A stretch of DNA of 58,584 nucleotides from Desulfovibrio legallii. GTDB taxonomy: Bacteria; Desulfobacterota; Desulfovibrionia; Desulfovibrionales; Desulfovibrionaceae. The DNA is taken from contig NZ_SIXC01000008.1 of assembly GCF_004309735.1 (NCBI RefSeq), positions 87,597-146,180 on the forward strand, given 5' to 3'. Positions 26,241 through 34,085 of the stretch are shown here, piece by piece (the stretch's first letter is position 1; each line of letters begins with the position of its first letter). A model generated the notes under the pieces. That model searched no databases, was not told the DNA's origin, and saw nothing but the letters and a program-made list of their open reading frames with translations. The position numbers and the translations under genes are program-made.

Positions 26241-28379
26241 ATGCGTTTCTACATTGTCCATGAACTGCGTGGCCTTGCCACGCCCGCTTCCGGCAGAATG
26301 CGCGTGCGCGCTTCTTCCCCTCTTGCTCCGGCCAGCGGCGCGGCTCTGGCCGGAGCCCTGGCCACCCTGCCCGGCATTGAGGACGTGCGCTGCAACCCCG
26401 TTACGGGCAGCCTGCTGCTGTTCTATGCCAATGACAAAGCCCGCACCGATGCCCTGACCCTGCTGGTGGGCGCGGCCGCATCTTACGACAGCCTGGATAT
26501 CCCCCAGGGACCGGACGAAGGCGAGCTCACCCCCGTGCAAGGGCTCATGCCTCTGTTCCGCTATATTTTTGTACGCCCTCTGCTGCCCTTTGCCCTGCGC
26601 ATCGTTACCGCCGTGGCCGCGGCCGTACCCTTTCTCTGCAAAGGGGTAGGCGCATTGCTGCACGGCCGGCTCAGCGTGGACGTGCTGGACGCGGCCGCCA
26701 TCGGGGCTTCGCTCGTCATGCGCGACTTCCGCACGGTGAGCATGCTCACCGTACTGCTGGGCCTGGGCGAAACCCTGGAATACTGGACCCGTCGCCGCTC
26801 CATGGCCACGCTCACCGAAAGTCTGGCCCTCAATGTAGAAAACGTCTGGCTGCTGGTGGACGGCACGGAAGTTTCCGTACCCCTCTCCCAGGTACGCGAA
26901 GGCGACCTGGTGGTGGTGCGCGATGGCGGTTCCATCCCCGTGGACGGCGAAGTGGTGGAAGGCTGCGCCCTGGTGAACCAGTCCTCCATGACCGGTGAAC
27001 CCTTGGGCGTGCGCCGCACGCCGGGAGCCACGGTCTACGCCGGCACCGCCGTGGAGGAAGGCCGCCTGGTCATCCGCGCCAAAAGCGTGGGCGACGGCAC
27101 TCGCCTGCGTCAGGTCGTCAGATTTATTGAAGAATCAGAAGCCCTCAAGGCCGGCATCCAGGGCAAATACGAACGCCTGGCCGACATGGCCGTGCCCTTT
27201 ACCTTTGGCCTTTTCGGTCTGGTCTGGCTGCTGACCCGCAACTTCCGCCGGGCCTCCGCCGTCCTGCTGGTGGACTACTCCTGCGCCCTCAAGCTGGCCA
27301 CGCCCCTGGCCGTGCTGGCCGCCATGCGCGAAGGCGCGCGCCACGGCATGGCCATCAAGGGGGGCCGCTACCTGGAGGCCCTCAGCGAAGCGGATACCGT
27401 GGTTTTTGATAAAACCGGCACCCTCACCCAGGCCAGCCCCGCCGTGGCCGGGGTCTTTCCCGCGCCGGGCTTTCAGCGGGACGAAGTGCTGCGCGTCATG
27501 GCCTGCCTGGAAGAGCACTTTCCCCACCCCGTGGCCCGTGCCGTGGTGCGCCAGGCCGCGCAGGAGGGCCTGCAGCACGAAGAAGAACACGCCCGTGTGG
27601 ACTATGTGGTGGCCCACGGCGTGGCCTCCACCCTGCACAACAAAAAAATCCGCGTGGGCAGCCGCCACTATGTGGAACATGACGAAGGCGTGGACCTCTC
27701 CCCCCTGCGGGAAGAAATGGAGCGCCAAAGCGCCATGGGCCGCTCCCTGCTCTTTATGAGCGAGGACGACCGCGTGGCCGGCATGGTGGCTATTGAAGAC
27801 CCCTTGCGCCCTGAAGCGCCGCGCGTGGTGCAATGCCTGCAGGACCTGGGCGTCAAACGCGTGCTCATGCTTACGGGCGACGACGAGCGCACGGCCCGCG
27901 CCGTGGCCGCCAGCGTCGGCATCAAAGAATTCCGCGCCCAGGTGCTGCCCGCCGACAAAGCCCGCATTGTTCAGGAGCTTACGGCCCAGGGCTGCAAGGT
28001 GCTGATGGTGGGCGACGGCATCAACGACGCCCCGGCCCTCTCAGCCTCCCACGTGGGCGTGGCCATGAGCGACGGCACGGACCTGGCCCGCGAGGTGGCC
28101 AACGTCCTGCTCACCCATCCCAGCCTGGAAGGACTGGTCAGCGCACGCCTACTGGGCCAGCGCACCCTGCAGCGCATCCGTTACAACTTCGCCGCCACCA
28201 TGACTCTCAACAGCCTCTTTTTGCTGGGCGGCATGTTTATGGTTCTGGGCCCAGGCCTCTCGGCCCTGCTGCACAACCTCACTACCCTGGGCGTGGCCCT
28301 CAACGCCATGCGCCCCCACCTGCCCCCTGCCCTGCCGGAAGAGGAGATACGCTTTGAGCGCCCCCCTGCATCTGCTTAA
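26241..28379 (+). CDS. P1B-type metal ATPase with SCALKLATP membrane motif
   Basis: A 712-aa ATP-driven metal pump. Order: HMA_2-like N-domain without CxxC (about 1-85), membrane helices, actuator domain with TGE (251-253), membrane metal motif S347-C-A-L-K-L-A-T-P355, phosphorylation site DKTGT (Asp390), HP dipeptide in HFPHPVA (429-430) and the hinge GDGINDAPAL. The membrane motif replaces the usual CPC or SPC: no proline precedes or follows the cysteine, and a lysine sits three residues later. The transported ion therefore cannot be read from known CPC/SPC rules. Context (FeoA) points to iron or manganese. It overlaps the next gene by 26 nt. Confidence 0.88.
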   Translation: MRFYIVHELRGLATPASGRMRVRASSPLAPASGAALAGALATLPGIEDVRCNPVTGSLLLFYANDKARTDALTLLVGAAASYDSLDIPQGPDEGELTPVQGLMPLFRYIFVRPLLPFALRIVTAVAAAVPFLCKGVGALLHGRLSVDVLDAAAIGASLVMRDFRTVSMLTVLLGLGETLEYWTRRRSMATLTESLALNVENVWLLVDGTEVSVPLSQVREGDLVVVRDGGSIPVDGEVVEGCALVNQSSMTGEPLGVRRTPGATVYAGTAVEEGRLVIRAKSVGDGTRLRQVVRFIEESEALKAGIQGKYERLADMAVPFTFGLFGLVWLLTRNFRRASAVLLVDYSCALKLATPLAVLAAMREGARHGMAIKGGRYLEALSEADTVVFDKTGTLTQASPAVAGVFPAPGFQRDEVLRVMACLEEHFPHPVARAVVRQAAQEGLQHEEEHARVDYVVAHGVASTLHNKKIRVGSRHYVEHDEGVDLSPLREEMERQSAMGRSLLFMSEDDRVAGMVAIEDPLRPEAPRVVQCLQDLGVKRVLMLTGDDERTARAVAASVGIKEFRAQVLPADKARIVQELTAQGCKVLMVGDGINDAPALSASHVGVAMSDGTDLAREVANVLLTHPSLEGLVSARLLGQRTLQRIRYNFAATMTLNSLFLLGGMFMVLGPGLSALLHNLTTLGVALNAMRPHLPPALPEEEIRFERPPASA

Positions 28380-28644
28380 ATACGTACGCAGCTTCATGGA
28401 CGGCCGCGTGCGCATCCGCCATCCTGCCCTGCTGCACGACCATGTGGCCCATACCGCCAAAACCGGCATGGAAGCCGTGCCCGGCGTACATGCCGTGGAG
28501 TGCAATACCCTGAGCGGCTCCCTGCTCATCCATTACGACAGCAGCGCTCTGCCCCGCGAACGCCTCTTTGCCCTCGGCGAAGCCTGGGCCCGATACCTGG
28601 ACGCCGTCCTGGCCGGCAAGCCCGCCACCCCGCCGCAAGCGTAG
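28354..28644 (+). CDS. Small HMA_2-domain protein
   Basis: A 96-aa protein starting with TTG at 28354; GAGGAG six bases upstream, inside the ATPase gene, decides this start. GRVRIRHPALLHDHV and AVECNTLSGSLLIHYD match the N-domain of the ATPase (GRMRVR, CNPVTGSLLLFY), suggesting gene duplication of that domain. There is no CxxC pair, so metal binding of the classical HMA type is unlikely. It is translationally coupled to the ATPase and ends the operon. Confidence 0.8.
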   Translation: MSAPLHLLKYVRSFMDGRVRIRHPALLHDHVAHTAKTGMEAVPGVHAVECNTLSGSLLIHYDSSALPRERLFALGEAWARYLDAVLAGKPATPPQA

Positions 28645-28944
28645 GAAAGGCGTAGGGGAAGAAACCATTTTTGTGGGGGGAAGGGAACTTTTGTGAACAA
28701 AAGTTCCCTTCCCCCCACGCCCCTCATCCTTCAAAAAACGTTTTTCCCTACGCGACTGCGGCGTGCGTACCCTGGCCGGGTTTGTTTCTGGCAAATCGTG
28801 CTGGTTGCGTACAGAATAGGTACGGCAGGCAGCGTTCTGCGCGGCGGTCGGAGCCCAGACGCCAAAGGCCCCTGGGGGCGGGAAACGCGGTCTACGCGCC
28901 CCGGCCGCCAAGGGCCTCTGGACTTCGCCGGAGACGAAAAAGAG
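28645..28944. other. Intergenic region between convergent genes
   Basis: It holds the long hairpin at 28673-28718 and, next to it, a reverse-strand member of the TTTGAAGGATG/AAACGTTTTT repeat family (28724-28746). The rest (28750-28944) shows no gene or clear signal. Confidence 0.5.
28673..28718. terminator. Bidirectional terminator hairpin (repeat family)
   Basis: A perfect 22-bp stem: GTGGGGGGAAGGGAACTTTT at the left pairs with its complement at the right around a tiny GA centre. It lies between the small HMA_2 gene (plus) and the ligase gene (minus), which converge. Similar G/C-arm words with AACTTTTG or AAAAGTTCC centres occur at 614-635, 40718-40766 and 51405-51440. Confidence 0.75.
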
Positions 28945-30210
28945 CTAATCCCAGTGCCGCTTGTCCTCAATGGGACGGATCTGCGGCGGCAGGCTGCCCG
29001 GCGCCAGCACGCGCAGTTCCGGACGCAGCTTGATCTTCTCACGGAACTGGTGCAGCAGTTCTTCCTCGCGCTTGAAGCCGCTGGTCTCCACATAAAGGGT
29101 CATTTCGTCGATGCCGCCGGGGTTGGTGACTTCAATCTGCCAGCGTTTGATTTCCTCAAACCGGCTCATGACCTGCTCCACCTGGTGCGGGTAGACGAAC
29201 ATGCCCATGATGCGGGCGGTAGTGTCCACGCGGCCCACAATGCTGCCCAGACGCGGGCTGGTGCGGCCGCAGGCGCAGGGGCTGCGATCAATATAAGAAA
29301 GGTCGCCCGTGGCCAGACGGATGAGCGGATAGGTCTTGTTAAAGGCCGTGACCACAATCTCGCCCACCTCGCCGTCCTTAAGCGGAATGCCCGTATCCGG
29401 ATGGCAGATTTCCACATAGCAGCGGTTGGCAATGTGCAGGCCGGTCCTGTGGTAGCATTCATAGCCGATGCAGCCCACGTCCGCCGTGCCGTAGCCCTGG
29501 CGCATGACCAGGTCGTACTTTTTTTCCATCTGCGAACGGGTTTTTTCGGACAGGCGCTCGCCGGTAACAAAGGCCACTTCCAGAAAGAGATCCTTACGCA
29601 GATTAAGGCCTTTTTCTTCGGCCTTCTGCGCCAGGTGCATGAGAAAACTGGGCGTGCCCACATAGCCGGAAACGCGCAGCTTCTGCATGATGTCCAGCTG
29701 GGTGGCGGCGTCCGAGGGCCCGGCCGGGATGACCGCGCAGCCCAGGTTGCGCAGGGGCTCTTCAAACATGAGGCCCGCCGGGGTCAGCTGGTAGTTGAAG
29801 GTGTTCTGCACCGCGTCGCCGGGCCGGAAGCCCACGGAGTAGAAGGCCTCCGTATACCCCCAGTAGTCTTCGCCACGGTCTTCGGGATCGAAAATGGGAC
29901 CGGGGGAAAGAAAAACACGCTTGAGTTCGCCAATGTCCTTGGTCAGCAGCCCACCCAGACGCGGTCCCATAGACTGCAAAAAGATGAGTTCCTTCTTTTT
30001 CAGAATGGGAATGTGCTTGATGTCCGAGAGCGTCTTGAACTTTTCCACATTGAACTGCGCACGGTCGAAGCGTTTTTTTACGTCTTCGGAATAGCGGTAC
30101 GCATAGGCGAGCAGCTCCTTGAGCTGAATAAGGCAGTACTGGCGACGTTCGCTTTCGTCCAGCACTTCGCGACGGCTGAAAATGCCTTCGGTGCGGTCTT
30201 TACGGGTCAT
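28945..30210 (-). CDS. Phenylacetate-CoA ligase-like AMP-forming enzyme
   Basis: A 421-aa member of the PaaK branch of the adenylate-forming family, which activates aryl acids with ATP and CoA. FLSPGPIFDPEDRGEDYWGY, VTGERLSEKTRSQMEKKY with MRQGYGTADVG, and RLATGDLSYID with GRVDTTARIMG are the family segments. The phosphate-binding loop differs from the canonical SSGTTG, reading LSPGP. The substrate may be an aryl acid derived from amino acid fermentation rather than phenylacetate. It stands alone, with its own promoter. Confidence 0.85.
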   Translation of the reverse strand: MTRKDRTEGIFSRREVLDESERRQYCLIQLKELLAYAYRYSEDVKKRFDRAQFNVEKFKTLSDIKHIPILKKKELIFLQSMGPRLGGLLTKDIGELKRVFLSPGPIFDPEDRGEDYWGYTEAFYSVGFRPGDAVQNTFNYQLTPAGLMFEEPLRNLGCAVIPAGPSDAATQLDIMQKLRVSGYVGTPSFLMHLAQKAEEKGLNLRKDLFLEVAFVTGERLSEKTRSQMEKKYDLVMRQGYGTADVGCIGYECYHRTGLHIANRCYVEICHPDTGIPLKDGEVGEIVVTAFNKTYPLIRLATGDLSYIDRSPCACGRTSPRLGSIVGRVDTTARIMGMFVYPHQVEQVMSRFEEIKRWQIEVTNPGGIDEMTLYVETSGFKREEELLHQFREKIKLRPELRVLAPGSLPPQIRPIEDKRHWD

Positions 30211-30249
30211 AGCTACTCCACAAGAGCCTAGTTGGCTTTATAAACGGTG

Positions 30250-30278
30250 ACCATAGCCATTCAAAAACCAAAGCGCAA
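30250..30278 (-). promoter_or_regulatory. Possible promoter of the PaaK-like gene
   Basis: On the minus strand TTGCGC (30278-30273) and TATGGT (30255-30250) are 17 nt apart. About 45 nt further upstream lies ATATGCCAATAAAG (30314-30327), nearly the same word as upstream of the YheO/DauR-type gene at 12152-12165. Confidence 0.4.
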
Positions 30279-30368
30279 GCATTTTTTTAAAAAATCAGTT
30301 ATTTCACCATGATATATGCCAATAAAGTCGTGTCGTCGGGGTGGCTCGCAGGGCCCGTCGCCCAGAGA

Positions 30369-31709
30369 TCAAGACATGGCGGGCGGTCCGGCCAAGTCCA
30401 GACAGCGACGGCGCAGGCTATCATAGACGGGTTCCACATGCAGGGCATTGGCGGTAAAGGCCGCTATATAGGCCGTAAGCACCACCACCGGCGCGTTATG
30501 GAAGGCCCCGGTCATTTCCAGCAGCAAGGCCGCGCCCGTAAGGGGAGCGCGCACTGAGGCGGCAAACAGACCGGACATGGCCAGGGTCAGCACGGTGGCA
30601 GTCTGTGCTGGGGGGATAGGCAGGGCCAGGTTGAGCGCGGCCGCGGCGCAGGCCCCGGCCAGGGAGCCCATGAGCAGCAGGGGCATAAGCAGACCGCCGG
30701 AAACGCCGGAGGCAAAGCTCAGGCAGGAAAAAGCCATTTTGACGGCCAGCAGAAGCAGCAGTGCGTCCAGAGGCAAGGGCAGCGCCTCCAGGGCCGTCGC
30801 ACTCAGCCCCACCCCAACGAGCACCTGAGGGTAGACGTAGAGCAAGGCCCCGGCGCAGGCAAAAGGCAGCAGCACCCGCAAAGGCCGGGGCAGCAGACGG
30901 CAGCGGTCTTCAAAACGGGTCAGCCGCAGCAGCGCCACATTATAGAGCGCGCCCAGAGCCCCCATGCTCAGGCCCAGGGTGGGGATAAGCCACCATTGGT
31001 CCCAGCGCAGGGCCGCCAGACTGTGGAAGGGAAACACCAGACCAAAACCGAACAGGCCCTCAATGACATACCAGGAAGAAAGGGCGCACAGCCCGGTAAA
31101 CAGCAGCAACGGCACGCTGAGGATGGTCTTCATTTCCTCAAAGGCAAAGCACATGCCGGCCAGGGGCGCGCCAAAGGCGGCAGTCATGCCGGCCACAGCG
31201 CCGCCCACCAGGTAACGGGGCATGTGCCGGGCGTCGCTTTCCCGCCACAGACGCCCCACGCCTTCACCCACGGCCGCGCCCATCATGATGCAGGGGCCCT
31301 CGCGCCCAACGGAAAGCCCGCCGGTAAGGGAAACCAGCGTACCCCAGAACTTGGTCAGCAGCACGCGCCACCAGCACATGCGGGCCTGCCCGCGCACCAT
31401 AAGTTCCACTTGCGGGATACCGCTGCCGCCCACCAGCGGCTCCAGCCGCAGGGCCAACAGGGCCAGACCCGCCAGCAGGACAAGGCCTGCGCCGATCAGG
31501 CCCATGACCAGCGGGTCGTGAAGGTCATAAGCGCGCAGCAGGGCCGTGGCCCGCTCGTTGATCAGATCGTAGGCCGCGCGGAATAAGCCGATAACGGCCC
31601 CGGTAACGCCGCCGGTAAGGACAGCCTGGGCCGCAACCCGCCGCACGCTCAGATTGCGCAGGGCCTGCAGATCGCGGAGCGTGGGCGGAATAGGAGCACG
31701 AAAAGGCAC
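30369..31709 (-). CDS. clcA: ClC-family chloride channel/antiporter
   Basis: A 446-aa membrane protein. The selectivity-filter motifs are present: GSGIP (95-99), GREGP with the gating glutamate Glu137, and SGVSGGLLMP in place of GGLFVP. Glu191-Glu192 in FAFEEMKTI includes the position of the internal proton glutamate of E. coli ClC, favouring Cl-/H+ exchange. The start is a GTG at 31709 with AAGGA upstream. The open frame extends to 31967 but would translate the antisense of tRNA-Phe, so the extension is rejected. Confidence 0.92.
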   Translation of the reverse strand: MPFRAPIPPTLRDLQALRNLSVRRVAAQAVLTGGVTGAVIGLFRAAYDLINERATALLRAYDLHDPLVMGLIGAGLVLLAGLALLALRLEPLVGGSGIPQVELMVRGQARMCWWRVLLTKFWGTLVSLTGGLSVGREGPCIMMGAAVGEGVGRLWRESDARHMPRYLVGGAVAGMTAAFGAPLAGMCFAFEEMKTILSVPLLLFTGLCALSSWYVIEGLFGFGLVFPFHSLAALRWDQWWLIPTLGLSMGALGALYNVALLRLTRFEDRCRLLPRPLRVLLPFACAGALLYVYPQVLVGVGLSATALEALPLPLDALLLLLAVKMAFSCLSFASGVSGGLLMPLLLMGSLAGACAAAALNLALPIPPAQTATVLTLAMSGLFAASVRAPLTGAALLLEMTGAFHNAPVVVLTAYIAAFTANALHVEPVYDSLRRRCLDLAGPPAMS

Positions 31710-31879
31710 GTGAGTATCCTTGGGATGGGGTGACAACAGGGGCAGTATGGCCGGAAGTCGAGGGCTTTTCAAGCCGTTGGCAAAAAAATATGGCGCGAAA
31801 CACTTGCCAAAGGAGGCCCAAGCGGGTACAAGACTTTTCCAGCCGCTGAATGTTTCAACTGAAGTGCGGCAGCCTGCGG

Positions 31880-31955
31880 GCCGAGGTAGCTCAGTTGGTA
31901 GAGCAGGGGACTGAAAATCCCCGTGTCGGCAGTTCAATTCTGTCCCTCGGCACCA
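31880..31955 (+). tRNA. tRNA-Phe (GAA)
   Basis: A 76-nt gene with encoded CCA. The acceptor arm GCCGAGG (31880-31886) pairs with CCTCGGC (31945-31951). The D arm has AGCTCAGTTGGTAGAGC, the anticodon loop is CTGAAAA with anticodon GAA, and the T arm is of the usual TTCAATTC type. A strong terminator follows within 11 nt. It is divergent from the ClC gene. Confidence 0.97.
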
Positions 31956-31965
31956 CATAGAAATC

Positions 31966-31999
31966 AAGGACTTAGGTAGAAATACCTGAGTCCTTTTTT
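31966..31999 (+). terminator. Rho-independent terminator of tRNA-Phe
   Basis: AAGGACTTAGGTA pairs with TACCTGAGTCCTT (13 bp with one G-T) across a GAAA loop; the run TTTTTTC follows the stem. Confidence 0.92.
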
Positions 32000-32509
32000 C
32001 GTTTGGATAAAACCCTCTCCGGGTCTACGGGGGTCTACACCAAAGACGGGGGCAAGCCCCTTCAACGGGCAGTTTTTGGGGAAGTTGAGCGCGACATAAA
32101 GGGGCACAGTTCCGCTATCGCCCAGTCAGGATTGAGGAAAGGCTGACGGCAAACGCTGTGACAGCTTGTGGGGCAACGCTGCTGGCCAGTCATGGGCCGC
32201 GGCTGCGGCTACGGGCTGTGGGGGCTGCGGCTGTTGTGCCCGGCATAAGGGGGTACGGCGCTTATGCGCCGCGTCCCAGCCGCACCGGCCATGGTCGGGC
32301 TGTCTTTGGAAGCGGGGGTTATGGGGGGTGTGGGGGGCCTAAGGGGGGACGCAGTCCCGCCCTTGGCCCCCTGCCCTCGCCGGAGGCGGCCTAAACGCTG
32401 TATGCAGAAAAGCCGCCGTGCCCGCAGGGCAATAAAAAAATGGCAAGGGGCTCCCCCGCAAGGGGAAAATCTGCCGGGCGTAGAGCCCACCCTGGCGGCA
32501 GCAAAAAAA
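32000..32509. other. Gene-free stretch after tRNA-Phe
   Basis: About 510 bp without a supportable gene. It contains a doubled GGGTCTAC word (32017-32039) and low-complexity GC-rich sequence. The 78-codon open frame at 32158 has Gly/Ala-rich, antisense-like composition and no ribosome binding site. Such a scar after a tRNA can be the remnant of an integrated element, but no repeat of the tRNA 3' end was found by eye. Confidence 0.4.
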
Positions 32510-32731
32510 CTACTGCCCTTCGCCCTCGCGTTCTTCCTGACAGGCGCGACACAACCCCACTCCGGGCAGCGCGTCCAGCCGCTTTTGGGGGATGGGATCC
32601 CCACACTCGCGGCAGCAGGCCACGCCGTCTATCCATTCCGGGCCGCCTCGGTCAATTGCGGCGCGCGCCCGCACCAGGGCCGATTCGCGGTCCAGACGTT
32701 CCAATTCTGTGGCCTGATCAAACACATCCAT
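32510..32731 (-). CDS. TraR/DksA-type zinc-finger protein
   Basis: A 73-aa protein with a C4 zinc finger (Cys40/Cys43 and Cys61/Cys64: CRECGDPIPQKRLDALPGVG, then LCRACQEERE) and a short N-terminal helix. This is the size and layout of phage or plasmid TraR, which binds RNA polymerase through the secondary channel; chromosomal DksA is about twice as long. AAGGAG precedes the ATG. It is isolated between tRNA-Phe and adk, so it may be left over from a mobile element. Confidence 0.85.
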   Translation of the reverse strand: MDVFDQATELERLDRESALVRARAAIDRGGPEWIDGVACCRECGDPIPQKRLDALPGVGLCRACQEEREGEGQ

Positions 32732-32810
32732 GCGTGACTCCTTGAAAAGGACTTTGCGTTCGGTATGTTGACGCCGCCCGACAGCGCAGTTGGACGGCGT
32801 TAAAGCAAGC

Positions 32811-32836
32811 GGCAACCCTCCAGAAGCAGGGTTGCC
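32811..32836. terminator. Hairpin between adk and the TraR-type gene
   Basis: GGCAACCCT pairs perfectly with AGGGTTGCC across an 8-nt loop, upstream of the TraR-type gene. There is no T-run on either side, so it may be an attenuator or RNA-processing structure rather than an intrinsic terminator. Confidence 0.4.
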
Positions 32837-32940
32837 GTGTCGCGCCAGGCAGCGCGAAGTCGGATATGTATTCCAGCGGACGGGTTCTGTAAAGTCCCAT
32901 GGCCGGGGCCTGGGGGCCTGGACCCCGTGCGGACGACACA

Positions 32941-32996
32941 AACGCCGCCCCACCCCCCATGAGCACGCGCGTCATCGGGGGGGGTGGAGGGCGTTA
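32941..32996 (-). terminator. Terminator-like hairpin after adk
   Basis: AACGCC followed by CCCACCCCCCATGA pairs with TCATCGGGGGGGGTGG and GGCGTT, a stem of roughly 20 bp with minor mismatches, ending 4 nt from the adk stop. Confidence 0.65.
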
Positions 32997-33000
32997 AAGG

Positions 33001-33672
33001 TCAGGCCAGTTTGGAGAGCAGGGTTTCCTTGATGGAATCAATGCTGCCTTCGCCGTTGAGCTCAATGTACTTGGTCTTGCCTTGAGCGGCGAGATTTTTG
33101 AAGAAATAGGCGGCAGCCAGGGTGCCGTCCGTGGTATTGTAATAGATGTCATGCCGTTTGTTGATGGCGGCCTCGTCCTGGTCGTCGGAACGAGAAGAAA
33201 GGTCGCCGCCACAGACGCGGCACTTGTCGCCATTGGGCTTGATGGCGTCAATGAAGATATTGTTGGGGTGGTTGTTGTTGTTTTTGCACAAGCGGCGGCC
33301 CATGATGCGGTTTTTGGCCACCTCACGGGGCAGCAGGATTTCCACTACGTAATCCAGAGGGATATTTTCTTTCTGCAGGGCGCCCCACAGTTTTTCGGCC
33401 TGCACCATGTTGCGGGGAAAGCCGTCCAGCAGCCAGCCGTGCTGCCCTTTGGATTTGAGGGTGTCCAGCACCATGGGGATGGTGATGTCGTCGGGCACCA
33501 GGTCGCCGCGGTCAATGTAGGCCTTGGCTTTTTTGCCCAGCTCCGTGCCGCCGCCGATGTGCTCGCGGAAAATGGCGCCGGATTCTATGTGGGCCAGGTT
33601 GTACTTCTGCTTGATAAGGTCGCCCTGGGTGCCCTTGCCGCTGCCGTTGGGTCCGAAGATAAGGATATTCAC
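33001..33672 (-). CDS. adk: Adenylate kinase, metal-binding LID type
   Basis: Interconverts ATP + AMP and 2 ADP; 223 aa. The P-loop is GPNGSGKGT (7-15) and DGFPRN (83-88) is the AMP-site motif. In the LID, Cys129, His135, Cys151 and Cys154 occupy the same numbers as the Zn/Co/Fe ligands reported for Desulfovibrio gigas adenylate kinase, so a bound metal is predicted. The start is GTG at 33672 with GGAGGAG before it. A strong promoter about 230 nt upstream gives a long leader. A 12-codon open frame (33707-33669) ends in a TGA overlapping this GTG. Confidence 0.96.
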   Translation of the reverse strand: MNILIFGPNGSGKGTQGDLIKQKYNLAHIESGAIFREHIGGGTELGKKAKAYIDRGDLVPDDITIPMVLDTLKSKGQHGWLLDGFPRNMVQAEKLWGALQKENIPLDYVVEILLPREVAKNRIMGRRLCKNNNNHPNNIFIDAIKPNGDKCRVCGGDLSSRSDDQDEAAINKRHDIYYNTTDGTLAAAYFFKNLAAQGKTKYIELNGEGSIDSIKETLLSKLA

Positions 33673-34085
33673 CGCGTCTCCTCCTGCTTACAGAGATTGT
33701 TTTTCATGGCGCGTGACAGGCCCGCCGCCCCGCCGCCGGCAAACGCCCGCGGAAGCCAGGCCGGTGCAGCGCCGCAATGCCCACAAGTATCGGGCAGGCT
33801 AGCACAGTCCGCAACAAAAAACCATGCCGCCACCGAACCGTCCGGCCTGCCGTCAACACAACCGCCGCAGGGGCTGGTTGTGCAAAAAAGAACACACGCT
33901 GACACTAGCCCCCGTCCGCGCTTATGTCAACGGGGCGGCGGGACAAAATCCGTTCCTTCCACAGCGGGAAAGGCGCATCGCCCACGGACTGGCCCAGGAT
34001 GCGGCTGCCGTGGCCGACACGATCTTGTTCCATATGGGGATAGAGGAAGAACAGCAGCGGTGGGGCGTTTGTGATGGGCAGCTTT
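33673..34085. other. adk leader and promoter region
   Basis: The 413-bp gap upstream of adk. It contains the promoter at 33902-33930, a hairpin (ACAACC/GGTTGT, 33853-33874) near the start of the transcript and a possible 12-residue leader peptide. The part beyond 33930 is the 3' flank of the large AsmA-like gene, with no feature seen. Confidence 0.45.
33902..33930 (-). promoter_or_regulatory. Predicted sigma-70 promoter of adk
   Basis: On the minus strand a perfect TTGACA (33930-33925) is followed after 17 nt by TAGTGT (33907-33902). Transcription would begin near 33895, leaving a leader of about 220 nt before the GTG. Confidence 0.6.

Noticed and set aside
31710-31967. N-terminal extension of the ClC gene
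   Set aside because: It would translate through the complementary strand of tRNA-Phe. The GTG at 31709 with AAGGA upstream fits the protein family.
32158-32394. 78-codon open frame after tRNA-Phe
   Set aside because: No ribosome binding site, Gly/Ala/Arg-rich random composition and no recognisable motif.
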